Shown here in pieces: positions 17,346-26,711 of a stretch of 64,000 bases of DNA. The notes beneath the pieces were generated by a model, which was not told where the DNA came from, ran no database searches, and saw only the letters and a program-made list of their open reading frames with translations. Each line of letters starts with the position of its first letter. Positions within the stretch are counted from its first letter, which is position 1. The DNA is from an uncultured Acidobacteriia bacterium (lineage in GTDB: Bacteria; Acidobacteriota; Terriglobia; Bryobacterales; Bryobacteraceae): assembly GCA_903909435.1 (NCBI GenBank), contig CAIVVT010000091.1:62001-126000 (forward strand). Direction: 5' to 3'. The translations under genes were made by a program, and so were the position numbers.

Positions 17346-20300
17346 TCAGAACTCGAACTTCGCGGAAAGCTGGATGATCCTGGCAGCGTTGGACTGCACG
17401 CCAAGATTGATCAGACCCGTGGTCGTGTTCGGGTTGTTGTTGTTGGGATGGTTAAACGCGTTGAAGAAGTCGCCCGTCAGACGGAGCTTGTACCTCTCCC
17501 TGTACGCGAAGGTCTTGTAGATGGAGAGGTCTTCGTTCCATCCGCCCGGCCCCTGGTAGAAGTTGCGGGCGTTCCAGTTGATCATCCCGGAGTTTACGTT
17601 GGTATTCACGACGGTCCCATTCGCCAGAGTCTGTGGGATCAGATTGTTGTTGTTCCCAACCCTCGTGAGGACCCGCTGGGAGAAGTTCACCGGCACCAGT
17701 GCCTGCACTGCGGCTGCATTGGAACCCTGTGCTTGCGAAGAGTCGAAGTAGCCCTTGAAGTACACCTCCTGCTGTTGGCCGAAGATGTTGGTGATGACGC
17801 GCTGATCCTTGCTGAGTGTCGGATCGCCGAAGAGGTAGTAGCCGGAGTTTACACCCATCCAGGTGCCGCTGTGCCATTCACCGATGAACCCTATCGACCA
17901 GCCGCCGATTATCTGGTTCAACACGCTGTTTGCGCTGTTGGCGAACTTCTTGCCTTTGCCGACCGGCAATTCGTAGACGCCGTTCCAGCGAATGTGCTGC
18001 GGCGGAACGTCGCCGGAATTGGTATAACCGAGCGCCAGGCGCTGCGTGTCGGTCAGGCTGGGATTGCCCAGGATTTCACCATTTTGCGGAACCAGGAACG
18101 AATAGCCGGATCCGTTCGCGGCGATGCTGCCGTCCCCGGAACTGCTTCCGCCTGCATCCGTCGTACTCATAGCGTGCGCCCAGGTGTAGAAACCCTGGAA
18201 CGTCAGGCCATTCGAGTAGCGGTGGTCGAACTCGAACTGGACGGATTGAGTGTTGGAATAGCCGTTGTGACGGACCGCCTGGCCGCTCCAATTCGGATTG
18301 AAGCGCCGTGTATCCGCGTTGGAACTGCCGATCAGCCCCGTGCTCGCCCGGTAGTTGAACAACGAGATCGGGTCGTTGTAGGCCCAACGCTGCTCCAGGC
18401 CGCTGCCATGGTTGCCAATGTAGCTGGCCCGCACGGACGAGTTCTTTCCGACCGAACGCTCGATGACGACGGTGTACTGCTGCATCCTGTCGTCGCCCCA
18501 GTTCCGGAAGTCGAACGGGGTGAACAGCCGCGCTCCCGTTGGGGCGCTGGAAGCCGTCACCGTCGCTTTGCCAACGAAATCGGTCGCCGCCGGAGCGCTG
18601 GACATGGCGTACACGTAATTCGTGTTCATCTTCGTTGCCACATTGTTCTCGAAGGCCAGGTTCAAGGGCGGGTTGGTGCGCGAACTCTGCAGAATCTGAG
18701 ATAGCGGCATCGTCCAGTAGTACATGCCATATGACGCGCGTAATACGAACTTATCGCTGAGCCGGTAGGCAGCGCCTAGCCGGGGCCCGAAGTTACTGTT
18801 TACGCTGGGGGTTAGTCCGCCCGGGATGCCGGCCTTATTGGCCGTGGTCCACGTGGTGCCGCGGGCGGCCCATGCGCCCAGCACCGCCGGCGGGATTCCA
18901 GGGATCGACTCCATGGTGGTGTCGTACGGCGTGACCACCTGCATGTTCGTCGCGGTTATGCTGTTCAGGTCCAGGTTGACCAGCCGGTCGTATTTCTCCT
19001 TGTACGGCGTCCACTTGTCCCAGCGCAGCCCGTAATTCAGCGTCAAGCGGCTGTTTACTTTCCAGCTGTCCTGGAAGTACAGGCCGAACTCCTTCTGCTG
19101 GAAGTAGAAGTAGCCGCGATTGTATTGGTTGCTCAGGTAGGTGGGGAGTCCGAGTTCCAAACTCGCGAATCCGCTGCCGGTGAACGGGACGGCCGACTGG
19201 CTGGTGGGATCGTACAACTGAGTCCAATCGCCGTAGAAACTGTGGCTTCCCTGCGCCTGCTGCATCTCGCGGACGTTGTTCTGCTCGGTGCGGCCGCGGA
19301 AGCCGAACTGCATCGTGTGCTTGCCCTTGATCCAGGTGACGTTGTCTTCCAACTGGAACTGGGTCATGTTCTGATCTTTGAAGTTGTCGGCGTCCCAGCC
19401 GCCGTAATACATGAACTGCGAGTCACTGGTATAGATGCTCGGCCAGCCCTTCGCGCCGAAGGGATTCGGCAAGCCGAGTTTGTCTGCCCAGTCGGTACCG
19501 TCCGAGAGCCCGCCCTGGTGGTTCGGCGAGCGGTTGACGGAGGCGGTGAATTCATTCAGGAAGGTCGGTTTGAAAACATGGACTTCCCGGATCACGCCCG
19601 ATGTGAGTCCAGCCTTCGTCAAACGGGTGCCGTAGCAGTTGGAGCAGCCGAGCGGCGGGAAGCCGTACCGGCCGCCGGCCTGCACGATGTTCTGATTCGA
19701 GTGCGTATACCGGACCGAGAGATTGTCTTTCTCCGAAAACACCTCGTCATACTTCATCGTCTGGGTATTGGTGTCCTGCGTGCTCGGATAGTAGACCTTG
19801 TAGTTGGGGGTCAGATACGGGTTCACCGAAGTGTCGGTCGGGTGCGGCGTAATGCTGCGCATCACTCCGGTGATGGGCGCGATGCGGCTGCCCTGAATCT
19901 TGTTGCCCACAAAGGGGGTACGGGTGCCGTCAGCCGCGGTCGATAGCGGGTCGTAAATTGTATATTGAGCGCCGCTCGTGTCCGTGAAGCCGCTAAAGTC
20001 GCCATTCCACAGCGCGTCGCCAGGCACTTGTGTCTGGGAGTAGACCTGCTGCCGCAGCTTCATTGCCTCATAGGAATACAACCAGAAGATCTTGTTCTTG
20101 ATGACGGGACCACTCGCCGTGCCGCCATACTCGTTGCGGATGTACTTGGGCGGGGTGGTGAAGCTGTCCTGACGCGCCCTCGCTACCAGTCCGCCGTAGT
20201 TGTTGCGGAACGTCTCGAATGCGTTGCCGTGCCACTGGTTGGTGCCGCTCTTGGTGACCATCGAAACCGTGGAAGGCCGCGAGAACGCCGCGTCCGATCC

Positions 20301-20963
20301 GGCCGTCTCAAAGCGGAATTCCTGGATGATGTCGAGGCCCGGCTGCACGCGTGAAATGCCGCCTCCGAACCGGTCGACCAGCGAGATGCCGTCGAGCGAC
20401 ATGTCCGTGGAGCCCACCTTCATGCCGTTCGTGTGCGGAGCGCCTCCGCCTTCCACGCCGGCCGTCAGGTTGAACAGGTTCGTGACCTGCCGTCCATTCA
20501 GCGGAAGATCGTGGATTCTCGTCGCGTCCTTGACGTCGGCCAGGGAACCCTTTTCCGTCTCGATGATCGGCGCCGCGTCGTGGACTTCAACCGTGTTCGC
20601 GACGCTGCCGACTTCCATCGCCACATCCACGACCGCGGATTGCCCAACCTCCAGCAACAGCGAACCCGTCCACTTCTTGAAGTTCGCGAGCTCAACCGTG
20701 ACCGTGTAGGAACCCTGACGGACGGAACCAAAATAAAACGCGCCAACCTCGGTCGATTTAACGCTCTGCGCGACTCCGGTCGCCGTGTTCAGGAGTGTGA
20801 CTTTTGCGCCCGGTATGATCGCGTGGCTCTGGTCGGTGACGGTGCCATGGACGGCACCGAGACCCGATTGTGCCGCCAGCGGCAGCGCACAGGCGAGCGC
20901 GATCAGGACAACGAGGCACTTTCTAACTAACTGAGAGAAAGCAGGCTGGAATCTGGGCATCAC
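17346..20963 (-). CDS. Oar-like TonB-dependent outer-membrane receptor
   Basis: A 1205-aa outer-membrane receptor. A signal peptide (cut near LPLAAQSG) is followed by a carboxypeptidase-regulatory-like beta domain (about 36-118, GTVTDQSHAIIPGAKVTLLN), a plug domain (about 125-235, with DLPLNGRQVTNLFNLTAGV) and a large barrel ending in the aromatic C-terminus IIQLSAKFEF. There is no classical TonB box. Length and layout match the very large acidobacterial Oar-like family, which imports oligosaccharides or similar ligands using TonB energy; a TonB gene lies at 44596. GGAGGT precedes the start. It is transcribed divergently from a ROK sugar-responsive regulator, which probably controls it. The ligand is unknown. 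Confidence 0.93.
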   Translation of the reverse strand: MMPRFQPAFSQLVRKCLVVLIALACALPLAAQSGLGAVHGTVTDQSHAIIPGAKVTLLNTATGVAQSVKSTEVGAFYFGSVRQGSYTVTVELANFKKWTGSLLLEVGQSAVVDVAMEVGSVANTVEVHDAAPIIETEKGSLADVKDATRIHDLPLNGRQVTNLFNLTAGVEGGGAPHTNGMKVGSTDMSLDGISLVDRFGGGISRVQPGLDIIQEFRFETAGSDAAFSRPSTVSMVTKSGTNQWHGNAFETFRNNYGGLVARARQDSFTTPPKYIRNEYGGTASGPVIKNKIFWLYSYEAMKLRQQVYSQTQVPGDALWNGDFSGFTDTSGAQYTIYDPLSTAADGTRTPFVGNKIQGSRIAPITGVMRSITPHPTDTSVNPYLTPNYKVYYPSTQDTNTQTMKYDEVFSEKDNLSVRYTHSNQNIVQAGGRYGFPPLGCSNCYGTRLTKAGLTSGVIREVHVFKPTFLNEFTASVNRSPNHQGGLSDGTDWADKLGLPNPFGAKGWPSIYTSDSQFMYYGGWDADNFKDQNMTQFQLEDNVTWIKGKHTMQFGFRGRTEQNNVREMQQAQGSHSFYGDWTQLYDPTSQSAVPFTGSGFASLELGLPTYLSNQYNRGYFYFQQKEFGLYFQDSWKVNSRLTLNYGLRWDKWTPYKEKYDRLVNLDLNSITATNMQVVTPYDTTMESIPGIPPAVLGAWAARGTTWTTANKAGIPGGLTPSVNSNFGPRLGAAYRLSDKFVLRASYGMYYWTMPLSQILQSSRTNPPLNLAFENNVATKMNTNYVYAMSSAPAATDFVGKATVTASSAPTGARLFTPFDFRNWGDDRMQQYTVVIERSVGKNSSVRASYIGNHGSGLEQRWAYNDPISLFNYRASTGLIGSSNADTRRFNPNWSGQAVRHNGYSNTQSVQFEFDHRYSNGLTFQGFYTWAHAMSTTDAGGSSSGDGSIAANGSGYSFLVPQNGEILGNPSLTDTQRLALGYTNSGDVPPQHIRWNGVYELPVGKGKKFANSANSVLNQIIGGWSIGFIGEWHSGTWMGVNSGYYLFGDPTLSKDQRVITNIFGQQQEVYFKGYFDSSQAQGSNAAAVQALVPVNFSQRVLTRVGNNNNLIPQTLANGTVVNTNVNSGMINWNARNFYQGPGGWNEDLSIYKTFAYRERYKLRLTGDFFNAFNHPNNNNPNTTTGLINLGVQSNAARIIQLSAKFEF

Positions 20964-21159
20964 GACCGTAAAACCTCCGGACCCTGCGGATCGAGGAAGC
21001 CGGCCAGGACTTTATAACAACCTGAAAGGAATCGTGACAGACCACACAATCCCCAAGTCCACTGCGACTACCCCGTGAAATGGATTATTCGGTCTTTTTG
21101 GTGTGAAGTCAAGCCGTTTTCTGTTGAAGATGCACCACAAACGTCCTAAGCTGGGATTT

Positions 21160-21182
21160 CTTTCTTGTAGGTTGTAAGAAAG
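21160..21182. promoter_or_regulatory. Inverted repeat next to the ROK gene, candidate operator
   Basis: The perfect 7-base arms CTTTCTT (21160-21166) and AAGAAAG (21176-21182) are separated by nine bases, ending eight bases before the ATG at 21190. Its position over the ribosome binding region of the ROK gene and inside the 226-base divergent region shared with the TonB-dependent receptor fits an autoregulatory operator. It could alternatively form an mRNA hairpin. The binding protein is inferred. Confidence 0.4.
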
Positions 21183-21189
21183 TCCGGCA

Positions 21190-22401
21190 ATGGAACGTGT
21201 CCCTCACTCGCGCCGTGTGCTGCGCGTTGGCCAGGTCCGGGCTGCCAACCGAGCCGCGGTGCTGCGGCTGTTGCGGCGTCACCGCCAGCTTTCCCGTGCT
21301 GAACTCGCCCGCCGCACCAGCCTCTCCGAAGCCTCGGTCTCCCGCATCATCGCCGAACTCATGGAGCAGGGACTGCTGGTGGACCTGGGCAGCGGCCCCG
21401 GCACCGGCGGCCGCCCCGGCGCCCGGCTGGAACTGAACGAGGAGCGTTTTCACGCCATCGGCGTCGACATTCAGAACTGGGAAACTCAAGTCGCCCTCGG
21501 CACGGTCAGCGGGCGCATTCTCCGCACGGAGCGGTTCAAAACACCGCAAAGTCCCCCGGAAACGATGGATCGGATCGCCGCCGCCGTGGCGGTGCTCACG
21601 GCGGGTCTCAGCGAGCCTCCCGTAGGGATCGGCGTCAGTACGCGCGGACTGGTGGACAGCCGGCGCGGCGTCGCCGAACTCGGCAGCAATCCGATTTGGG
21701 TTCACATCGAAATCGGCGACTATCTGGCCCGTCTCACCGGCTTGCCAGTCTTCGTGGAGAACAACGTGCGCGCCGCCGCCGTGGCGGAGTACGCCCATGG
21801 CAACACCGATGTCCAGGGCGCGCATTGCCTGCTGTTCCTGCTGGTCGGCGAAGGCGTGGGCATGGCGATAGTCCTGGACGGCAAGGTGCACCGCGGCCCG
21901 CACATGGCAGCCGGTGAAATCGGCCAGATGGTCATTGCGGACCAGAACGGGCCGGAGCGGCACAACCGTTCGGGCTGCCTGGAGGTGCTTGCTTCCGATC
22001 TGGCCACCTGCGATCGCTACAACAGCCTGGCTGGCGCCAAGCCGCGTCCACCCAACGTGACCAATTGCGCGCAGCAGATGCGGCAAATCTGCCAGTTCGC
22101 CATGGAGGGCGATGCCGCCGCGCGCGCCGCGGTGACCACTACCGCGCGCTACCTTGGCGTCGGGATTGCCAATGCGGTGTGGGCGCTCGACGCCGACGCC
22201 GTGGTGATCGACGGACCGGTTACGGAGGCCTGGCCCCTGGTTTCCGCAGCCATCCGCGACCAGTTCCCGGAAGGGCCGCTGTTCCTGAATTTCCGAAATC
22301 TGGTGCTGCGTCCGTCCTCACTCGCGGGAGAGGCGGCGGTGATCGGCGCGATCACGCTCCCCTTTGCCCCGATTTTCTCCTACGACGGGAGCTTCACTTA
22401 G
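21190..22401 (+). CDS. ROK family transcriptional regulator (NagC/XylR type)
   Basis: A 403-aa repressor with an N-terminal winged helix-turn-helix (about 18-62, LSRAELARRTSLSEASVSRI) and a ROK sugar-kinase-like domain (VGIGVSTRGLVD, FVENNVRAAAVAEY, GEGVGMAIVLDG, HMAAGEIGQM). The usual ROK zinc motif CxCGxxGCxE is reduced to ERHNRSGCLE, keeping only the last Cys, so canonical zinc binding is probably lost. These proteins release DNA when a sugar or sugar phosphate binds. The divergent TonB-dependent receptor is the natural target, and the inverted repeat at 21160-21182 is a candidate site. Confidence 0.88.
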   Translation: MERVPHSRRVLRVGQVRAANRAAVLRLLRRHRQLSRAELARRTSLSEASVSRIIAELMEQGLLVDLGSGPGTGGRPGARLELNEERFHAIGVDIQNWETQVALGTVSGRILRTERFKTPQSPPETMDRIAAAVAVLTAGLSEPPVGIGVSTRGLVDSRRGVAELGSNPIWVHIEIGDYLARLTGLPVFVENNVRAAAVAEYAHGNTDVQGAHCLLFLLVGEGVGMAIVLDGKVHRGPHMAAGEIGQMVIADQNGPERHNRSGCLEVLASDLATCDRYNSLAGAKPRPPNVTNCAQQMRQICQFAMEGDAAARAAVTTTARYLGVGIANAVWALDADAVVIDGPVTEAWPLVSAAIRDQFPEGPLFLNFRNLVLRPSSLAGEAAVIGAITLPFAPIFSYDGSFT

Positions 22402-22469
22402 CGCCCCGGCGCTCTGCGGTCGAGGCCGCCGCGGGGAGCCGCATGGTAGGATGACCGCGAAGCCCGGCC

Positions 22470-25136
22470 ATGCGCGGTACCCTTAGCTTTCTGTTCGCCG
22501 CCACGGTGTTGCTGGCCTCGTCCGCCTCGTTTCCCGGCGCGGAGCAGAGCCAGCCGCCACCGCAGCCGCTGATCGATTGCACCGACGAACAATTGCTGCA
22601 GCGTCTCCCCAGCCTGCGGGGCGTGCGGTTTGATCGCAGTCCGCAGCTGCTCAAATCGACGCTGGACTCGATGGGACAGGCTCTGGATACATCCATGAGC
22701 AGTTTCGTGGACGTGTTCGCGCAAGAAGAAATCTCCTTGCTGCGGTTGGAACACGACGGCACGGATGCGGATGCCCGGCACGAAGAGTTCCGTCACGTAA
22801 TCCACTTACCTACGGGCCAGGCCACCGGTTCAGAGCTGCGGAGGCTGCACGAAACCAGGCTCGCTGCGAACGAGAACAAGATCGCGCCGCCCGGCGGAAC
22901 CGGCTATTTCGTGCTGCGCCGTTTCATGAATCTGCTCGAGTTTCTGCTGCCCGAAAACAGGGGGGCGAGCAAGTTCCGCGCGGTTGGCAGGCAGGGCAGC
23001 AGCGCGGCGGAGCTCGTCGTGCTGGTCTACGCCAATCTCCCCGGCAGCGCGCTCGACAGCGGCCTGGTAGCGAAGGAGGGTGGCACGCCGGAGCCGATGC
23101 AGGGCGTGGTCTGGGTAGATGCGAAGACCGGCTGGCCGGCGAAGGTCATCGTGGAACCCCTCGGCAGCCTGATCGAGGCGGGCTTGGGCGAATTGAGGAT
23201 CGAACTGGTCACGGCGCCGGTTAGCTTCGCCACCATCGACGCGACGTTGCTGCTGCCCGTACTGGTGACCACGCACGTCCGCAAGTCAACGGTCTTTTCC
23301 CAGGCGGCGCACCGTCTGACCGGGTACAGGCTGTACGGTGTCGATGCCGGCGGCGACCCGGAATCCGAGCGGCGCAACGCGGGCGTCGTGGCGGCCCAGC
23401 CTGCGAGCCGCGACGCTTACGAACTGTTGGCGCAGGGGGTGAGCCTGCGCTTGGAAAGGAAGGACGCGGCCGCGGTGGCTCCGCTGAGTGAGGCGGTGCG
23501 GCTCGACCCGGGATTGCCAGCCGCGCGGCTGCATCTGGGGCTGGCTCTGGATGCGACGGGCGATTCCGTCGGCGCCGAAACACAACTGCGCGAGGCCGTG
23601 AAGCTACCCGGTGGGACGGCTTCCCCGCACTATGCGCTGGGGGTCGTGCTGTATCATCGCGGCCTGGCGGCAGAAGCTGCGGTCGAATTCCGGGAGGCGG
23701 TCCGGCTGTCCCCGCAAGACCCCCAGGGTCATGGAAACCTGGCCATGGCGCTGGGGAAACTAGGCGACGCAAAAGGGGCACTGGATGAGCTTCGCACGGC
23801 TCTGCGACTGGATCCCGGGAATGCCGTTCTGAAGGGCAAACTCGAGCAACTGACCAAGGCGTCGGTGGAGGCCTCTCAGCGCGGGGGCGAGGAGGTGGCG
23901 ACGATCCGCGTGGACGTCCGGCAGGTGGTGGTTCCCGTGATGGTCCTGGACATGGAAGGCCACCACGTGCGCGGGCTGAAGCAAGCCGATTTTCGCGTGC
24001 TGGAGGACGGCGCGGAGCAGACGATCACCGCGTTTCAAGTCGAGAGTTCGGGCGATGCCGCGGCCGAGGTGGAGTCCAAGCCGGGCGCGCCGATTCCAGC
24101 GGATCATCCCGAGGCTGCACTGGCGAACCCGGGCTTCCCTGCCGTCCGGCACACTTACCTGATCTGCATCGACACGGTGCACGCGCAGTTTGGCAATCTG
24201 CACGCGGTGCGCGAGGCGCTGCAGAAGTTCTTCCAATCACAGCGCGCCGGGGACTCCCAGTACGCGGTGATGGCTATCGGGCAGTCGATGAGCGTGGTGC
24301 GGAACCTGACGCAGAACCCCGCGGAGGTGATCTCATCGCTCGATGACAAGAACTTCTCGAGAATGGCCCTGGGCAGCCAGACCTCCAGTTGGGAGAGCAC
24401 GCTCAGACGCTATATGAACGAGCTGAACGAGGTCCGCGCGCAGGTCGATTCTCCCGTCCCAATCGAACGCGACATGGGACTCATCCGGATGCGCGGCCTG
24501 CCGGTTGAAGCCGAAGCTCTGGCCTCAGAGGACCGCATGCGCAGCGTGACGTTGCTAGGGCAATTGCGGTCTTTGGTAACGCAGTTATCCAAGGGCAACG
24601 AGCACCGCACGGTGCTGCTGTTTTCGGACGGATTTCAAATCTCGGCCGGGCGGGAAATCTGGGAACTGCTGCTGGTGTACTTCCCAGAACTGAGCCGGTA
24701 CGCGCTACGAACCCAGGACCGCCTGTCTTCGGAGTTCGACGGCGTGGTCAAGGTGGCCGCGCGGCACAACGTCATCATCAACACAATCGACTCGCGCGGC
24801 CTGTACACGCCTTCGTTCTTCGACGCCTCGATGGGCAGCGTCGGCGCGAACGTCGCGCCCCGCGTGATGAGCGTCATGTCGAGCCTGCAGTCCGAAGCGG
24901 GGGCGGCCTTGATGGAAATCGCGGCCGCGACCGGCGGAAGCGCCTACTTCAACAGCAACGACATCCTGGAGGGCATCCAGAAAGCGGTCGCGGAAGGGCG
25001 CGAGTATTACACCCTGGCGTACGTTCCCAGGAACTCCGCGATGGACGGCAAGTACCGCGCCATCGGAGTCGAGGTAAAGGGCCGCAAGCTGACCGTCAAG
25101 GCCAAGCGCGGATACTGGGCGGCCGAAAGCAAATAG
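22470..25136 (+). CDS. TPR protein with C-terminal acidobacterial VWFA-related domain
   Basis: An 888-aa exported protein. A signal peptide (cut near SFPGAEQ) is followed by an uncharacterised alpha/beta region (40-300), about three TPR units (about 310-430, e.g. ALGVVLYHRGLAAEAAVEFR, ALRLDPGN) and a VWFA-related domain (about 455-885) of the type named for its abundance in acidobacteria. The latter starts with VPVMVLDMEGHHVRGLKQAD and FRVLEDGAEQTITAF and ends with YTLAYVPRNSAMDGKYRAI. In place of a canonical DxSxS MIDAS motif the first strand reads YLICIDTVHAQF, so metal-dependent adhesion is doubtful. It probably scaffolds protein contacts in the periplasm. It is convergent with the next gene, six bases apart. 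Confidence 0.88.
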   Translation: MRGTLSFLFAATVLLASSASFPGAEQSQPPPQPLIDCTDEQLLQRLPSLRGVRFDRSPQLLKSTLDSMGQALDTSMSSFVDVFAQEEISLLRLEHDGTDADARHEEFRHVIHLPTGQATGSELRRLHETRLAANENKIAPPGGTGYFVLRRFMNLLEFLLPENRGASKFRAVGRQGSSAAELVVLVYANLPGSALDSGLVAKEGGTPEPMQGVVWVDAKTGWPAKVIVEPLGSLIEAGLGELRIELVTAPVSFATIDATLLLPVLVTTHVRKSTVFSQAAHRLTGYRLYGVDAGGDPESERRNAGVVAAQPASRDAYELLAQGVSLRLERKDAAAVAPLSEAVRLDPGLPAARLHLGLALDATGDSVGAETQLREAVKLPGGTASPHYALGVVLYHRGLAAEAAVEFREAVRLSPQDPQGHGNLAMALGKLGDAKGALDELRTALRLDPGNAVLKGKLEQLTKASVEASQRGGEEVATIRVDVRQVVVPVMVLDMEGHHVRGLKQADFRVLEDGAEQTITAFQVESSGDAAAEVESKPGAPIPADHPEAALANPGFPAVRHTYLICIDTVHAQFGNLHAVREALQKFFQSQRAGDSQYAVMAIGQSMSVVRNLTQNPAEVISSLDDKNFSRMALGSQTSSWESTLRRYMNELNEVRAQVDSPVPIERDMGLIRMRGLPVEAEALASEDRMRSVTLLGQLRSLVTQLSKGNEHRTVLLFSDGFQISAGREIWELLLVYFPELSRYALRTQDRLSSEFDGVVKVAARHNVIINTIDSRGLYTPSFFDASMGSVGANVAPRVMSVMSSLQSEAGAALMEIAAATGGSAYFNSNDILEGIQKAVAEGREYYTLAYVPRNSAMDGKYRAIGVEVKGRKLTVKAKRGYWAAESK

Positions 25137-25142
25137 CGCGGT

Positions 25143-26432
25143 TTAACGCGCCGGCACAGCGGCTTCGCGATAGTCGGCCTCGTGCCCGTGGGTCTCGTTG
25201 TCCTTCAGGGTGACGTTGCCGGCACCGGCCAGTTTGTAGACCCCAAAGCGCTGCGTTTTGTCCTTGTCGCGCGTCTCGGCGATCTTGTTGCCCTCGATCA
25301 CGATGTCGCCCACGTGCGGGGCGATGTAGAAGCCGTAGCCTTCCTTGGCGTCGCCGTTGTCGAGGATGCGGTTGGAGCGGAAGGTGTTGCGGTGGCCGCT
25401 GTTCGCAAAGGTCTCGTTGCGGAACAGCACGCCCGTGAATCCGTTGTGCGTCACGGTGTTGTCCTCAAACTCGTTGTCGGTGTCCTTGTGCCCGATGGAG
25501 ATGCCGTACTTGCCGTTGGATTCGATGGTGTTGTGCGCGATCCTGCCGTGGCGCACGCGCCAGCACAGGAACAAACCCACCTGCCCGTTGTCGTGCAGAC
25601 GGCAGTTCTCGATGGTGGGCCGCTCGCTACCCGTGCCCGGGTGGACGCCGTAACCCGTGTGGCCGTAGGACTCGCAGTTGAGCACCTTCACGTTGGACGT
25701 GATCTGGAACGAGATGCCGTCGCCGTTGTAGTCGTGGGCTACGCAATTGCGTACCGTGATGTCCTTCACCCGGTACAGATAAATGGCGCCGCCCCGGCAT
25801 CCGTCGAGGTAGGTGTTCTGCGCCTTGTTTCCGTCCACGGTGAGATCTTCGAGCACCACGTCGTGACCTTCAATCACGCACAGGATCGGGAAGTTGTTGT
25901 TCACGCGGGCGTGCTGCAATTCGTGGTCGTAATCGCGCGCGGTCATGGGGGTGACGCGCAGCAGATTGCCCTCGACCCCGGTCACGCTGGCGATGCTGAT
26001 GTCCCAGCCGCTGGCGAGCTTGTCGTCCTTGATGGCGATGCCCATGCCGGGCTTGAACTTCTCCGGCTCCACGACGCGCAGGCCGGTCTCGCCGTAGTCG
26101 CCGTCGTCGGCAAGCGCGCTTTCAACTCCGGCGCTCTTGCGTAGAATCGTCTTGCCGGCAATGCCGCGAACGGTGATGCCGGAGGGGATCAGGAGGCTGT
26201 CGTTCATCGTGTAAACGCCTTCGCCGATCAGTAGCGTGTCACCTGGGCGCAGCAGATTGGCCGCCTTCTGCAGCGCGACGTTGTCGCTGCCGAGGACATC
26301 GGCGGCACCGCTTTGGGCTGCGCGAATCGTGCGCGGTGCTTTGTCGGATGTGCAACTCGCGCCGGAGAGCAGCAGCGCCAGCAGGGTCGTAGTGGAGAGA
26401 AGGGATAAGCGGGTTGGGGTGTTGGGGAGCAT
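25143..26432 (-). CDS. Right-handed beta-helix (pectate-lyase-like) lipoprotein
   Basis: About 429 aa from the ATG at 26432, which has AGGA ten bases upstream; the frame opens 54 bases further back without such support. The N-terminus is a signal peptide ending LLLSGASC, probably a lipobox. From about residue 80 the chain is a parallel beta-helix with many NosD/PbH1-type coils (IENCRLHDNGQVGLFL, IAHNTIESNGKYGISI, FRSNRILDNGDAKEGYGFYI). Such helices occur in polysaccharide lyases and in non-catalytic binding proteins; I cannot identify catalytic residues. The protein would sit on the outer face of a membrane and act on a glycan. Confidence 0.8.
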   Translation of the reverse strand: MLPNTPTRLSLLSTTTLLALLLSGASCTSDKAPRTIRAAQSGAADVLGSDNVALQKAANLLRPGDTLLIGEGVYTMNDSLLIPSGITVRGIAGKTILRKSAGVESALADDGDYGETGLRVVEPEKFKPGMGIAIKDDKLASGWDISIASVTGVEGNLLRVTPMTARDYDHELQHARVNNNFPILCVIEGHDVVLEDLTVDGNKAQNTYLDGCRGGAIYLYRVKDITVRNCVAHDYNGDGISFQITSNVKVLNCESYGHTGYGVHPGTGSERPTIENCRLHDNGQVGLFLCWRVRHGRIAHNTIESNGKYGISIGHKDTDNEFEDNTVTHNGFTGVLFRNETFANSGHRNTFRSNRILDNGDAKEGYGFYIAPHVGDIVIEGNKIAETRDKDKTQRFGVYKLAGAGNVTLKDNETHGHEADYREAAVPAR

Positions 26433-26711
26433 TGACGAAATTCCTGCCGGGAGAACTTGGATGAATACGCTGAAACGGTCTCGCACAGCGTATTGAGTTT
26501 ACAAGAAAACCGGCGGGCCAAAATCCCGCACGCAGGCGGCCCGGTGGGGCGCAAGGCACGTAAAGCGGCCAAACGGCAGGCTGATCCAAGTGCCGGTGAC
26601 ACGCGGAATGAAAAAATAAACCACCGCTTTGCAATGAGTTAGGCGCTCTTGCCGTCTTAAAGGCCTTGCGCTCGAGCTTAGGCTGGGACTCGCAGCGGGG
26701 ACGTCCGCCGG

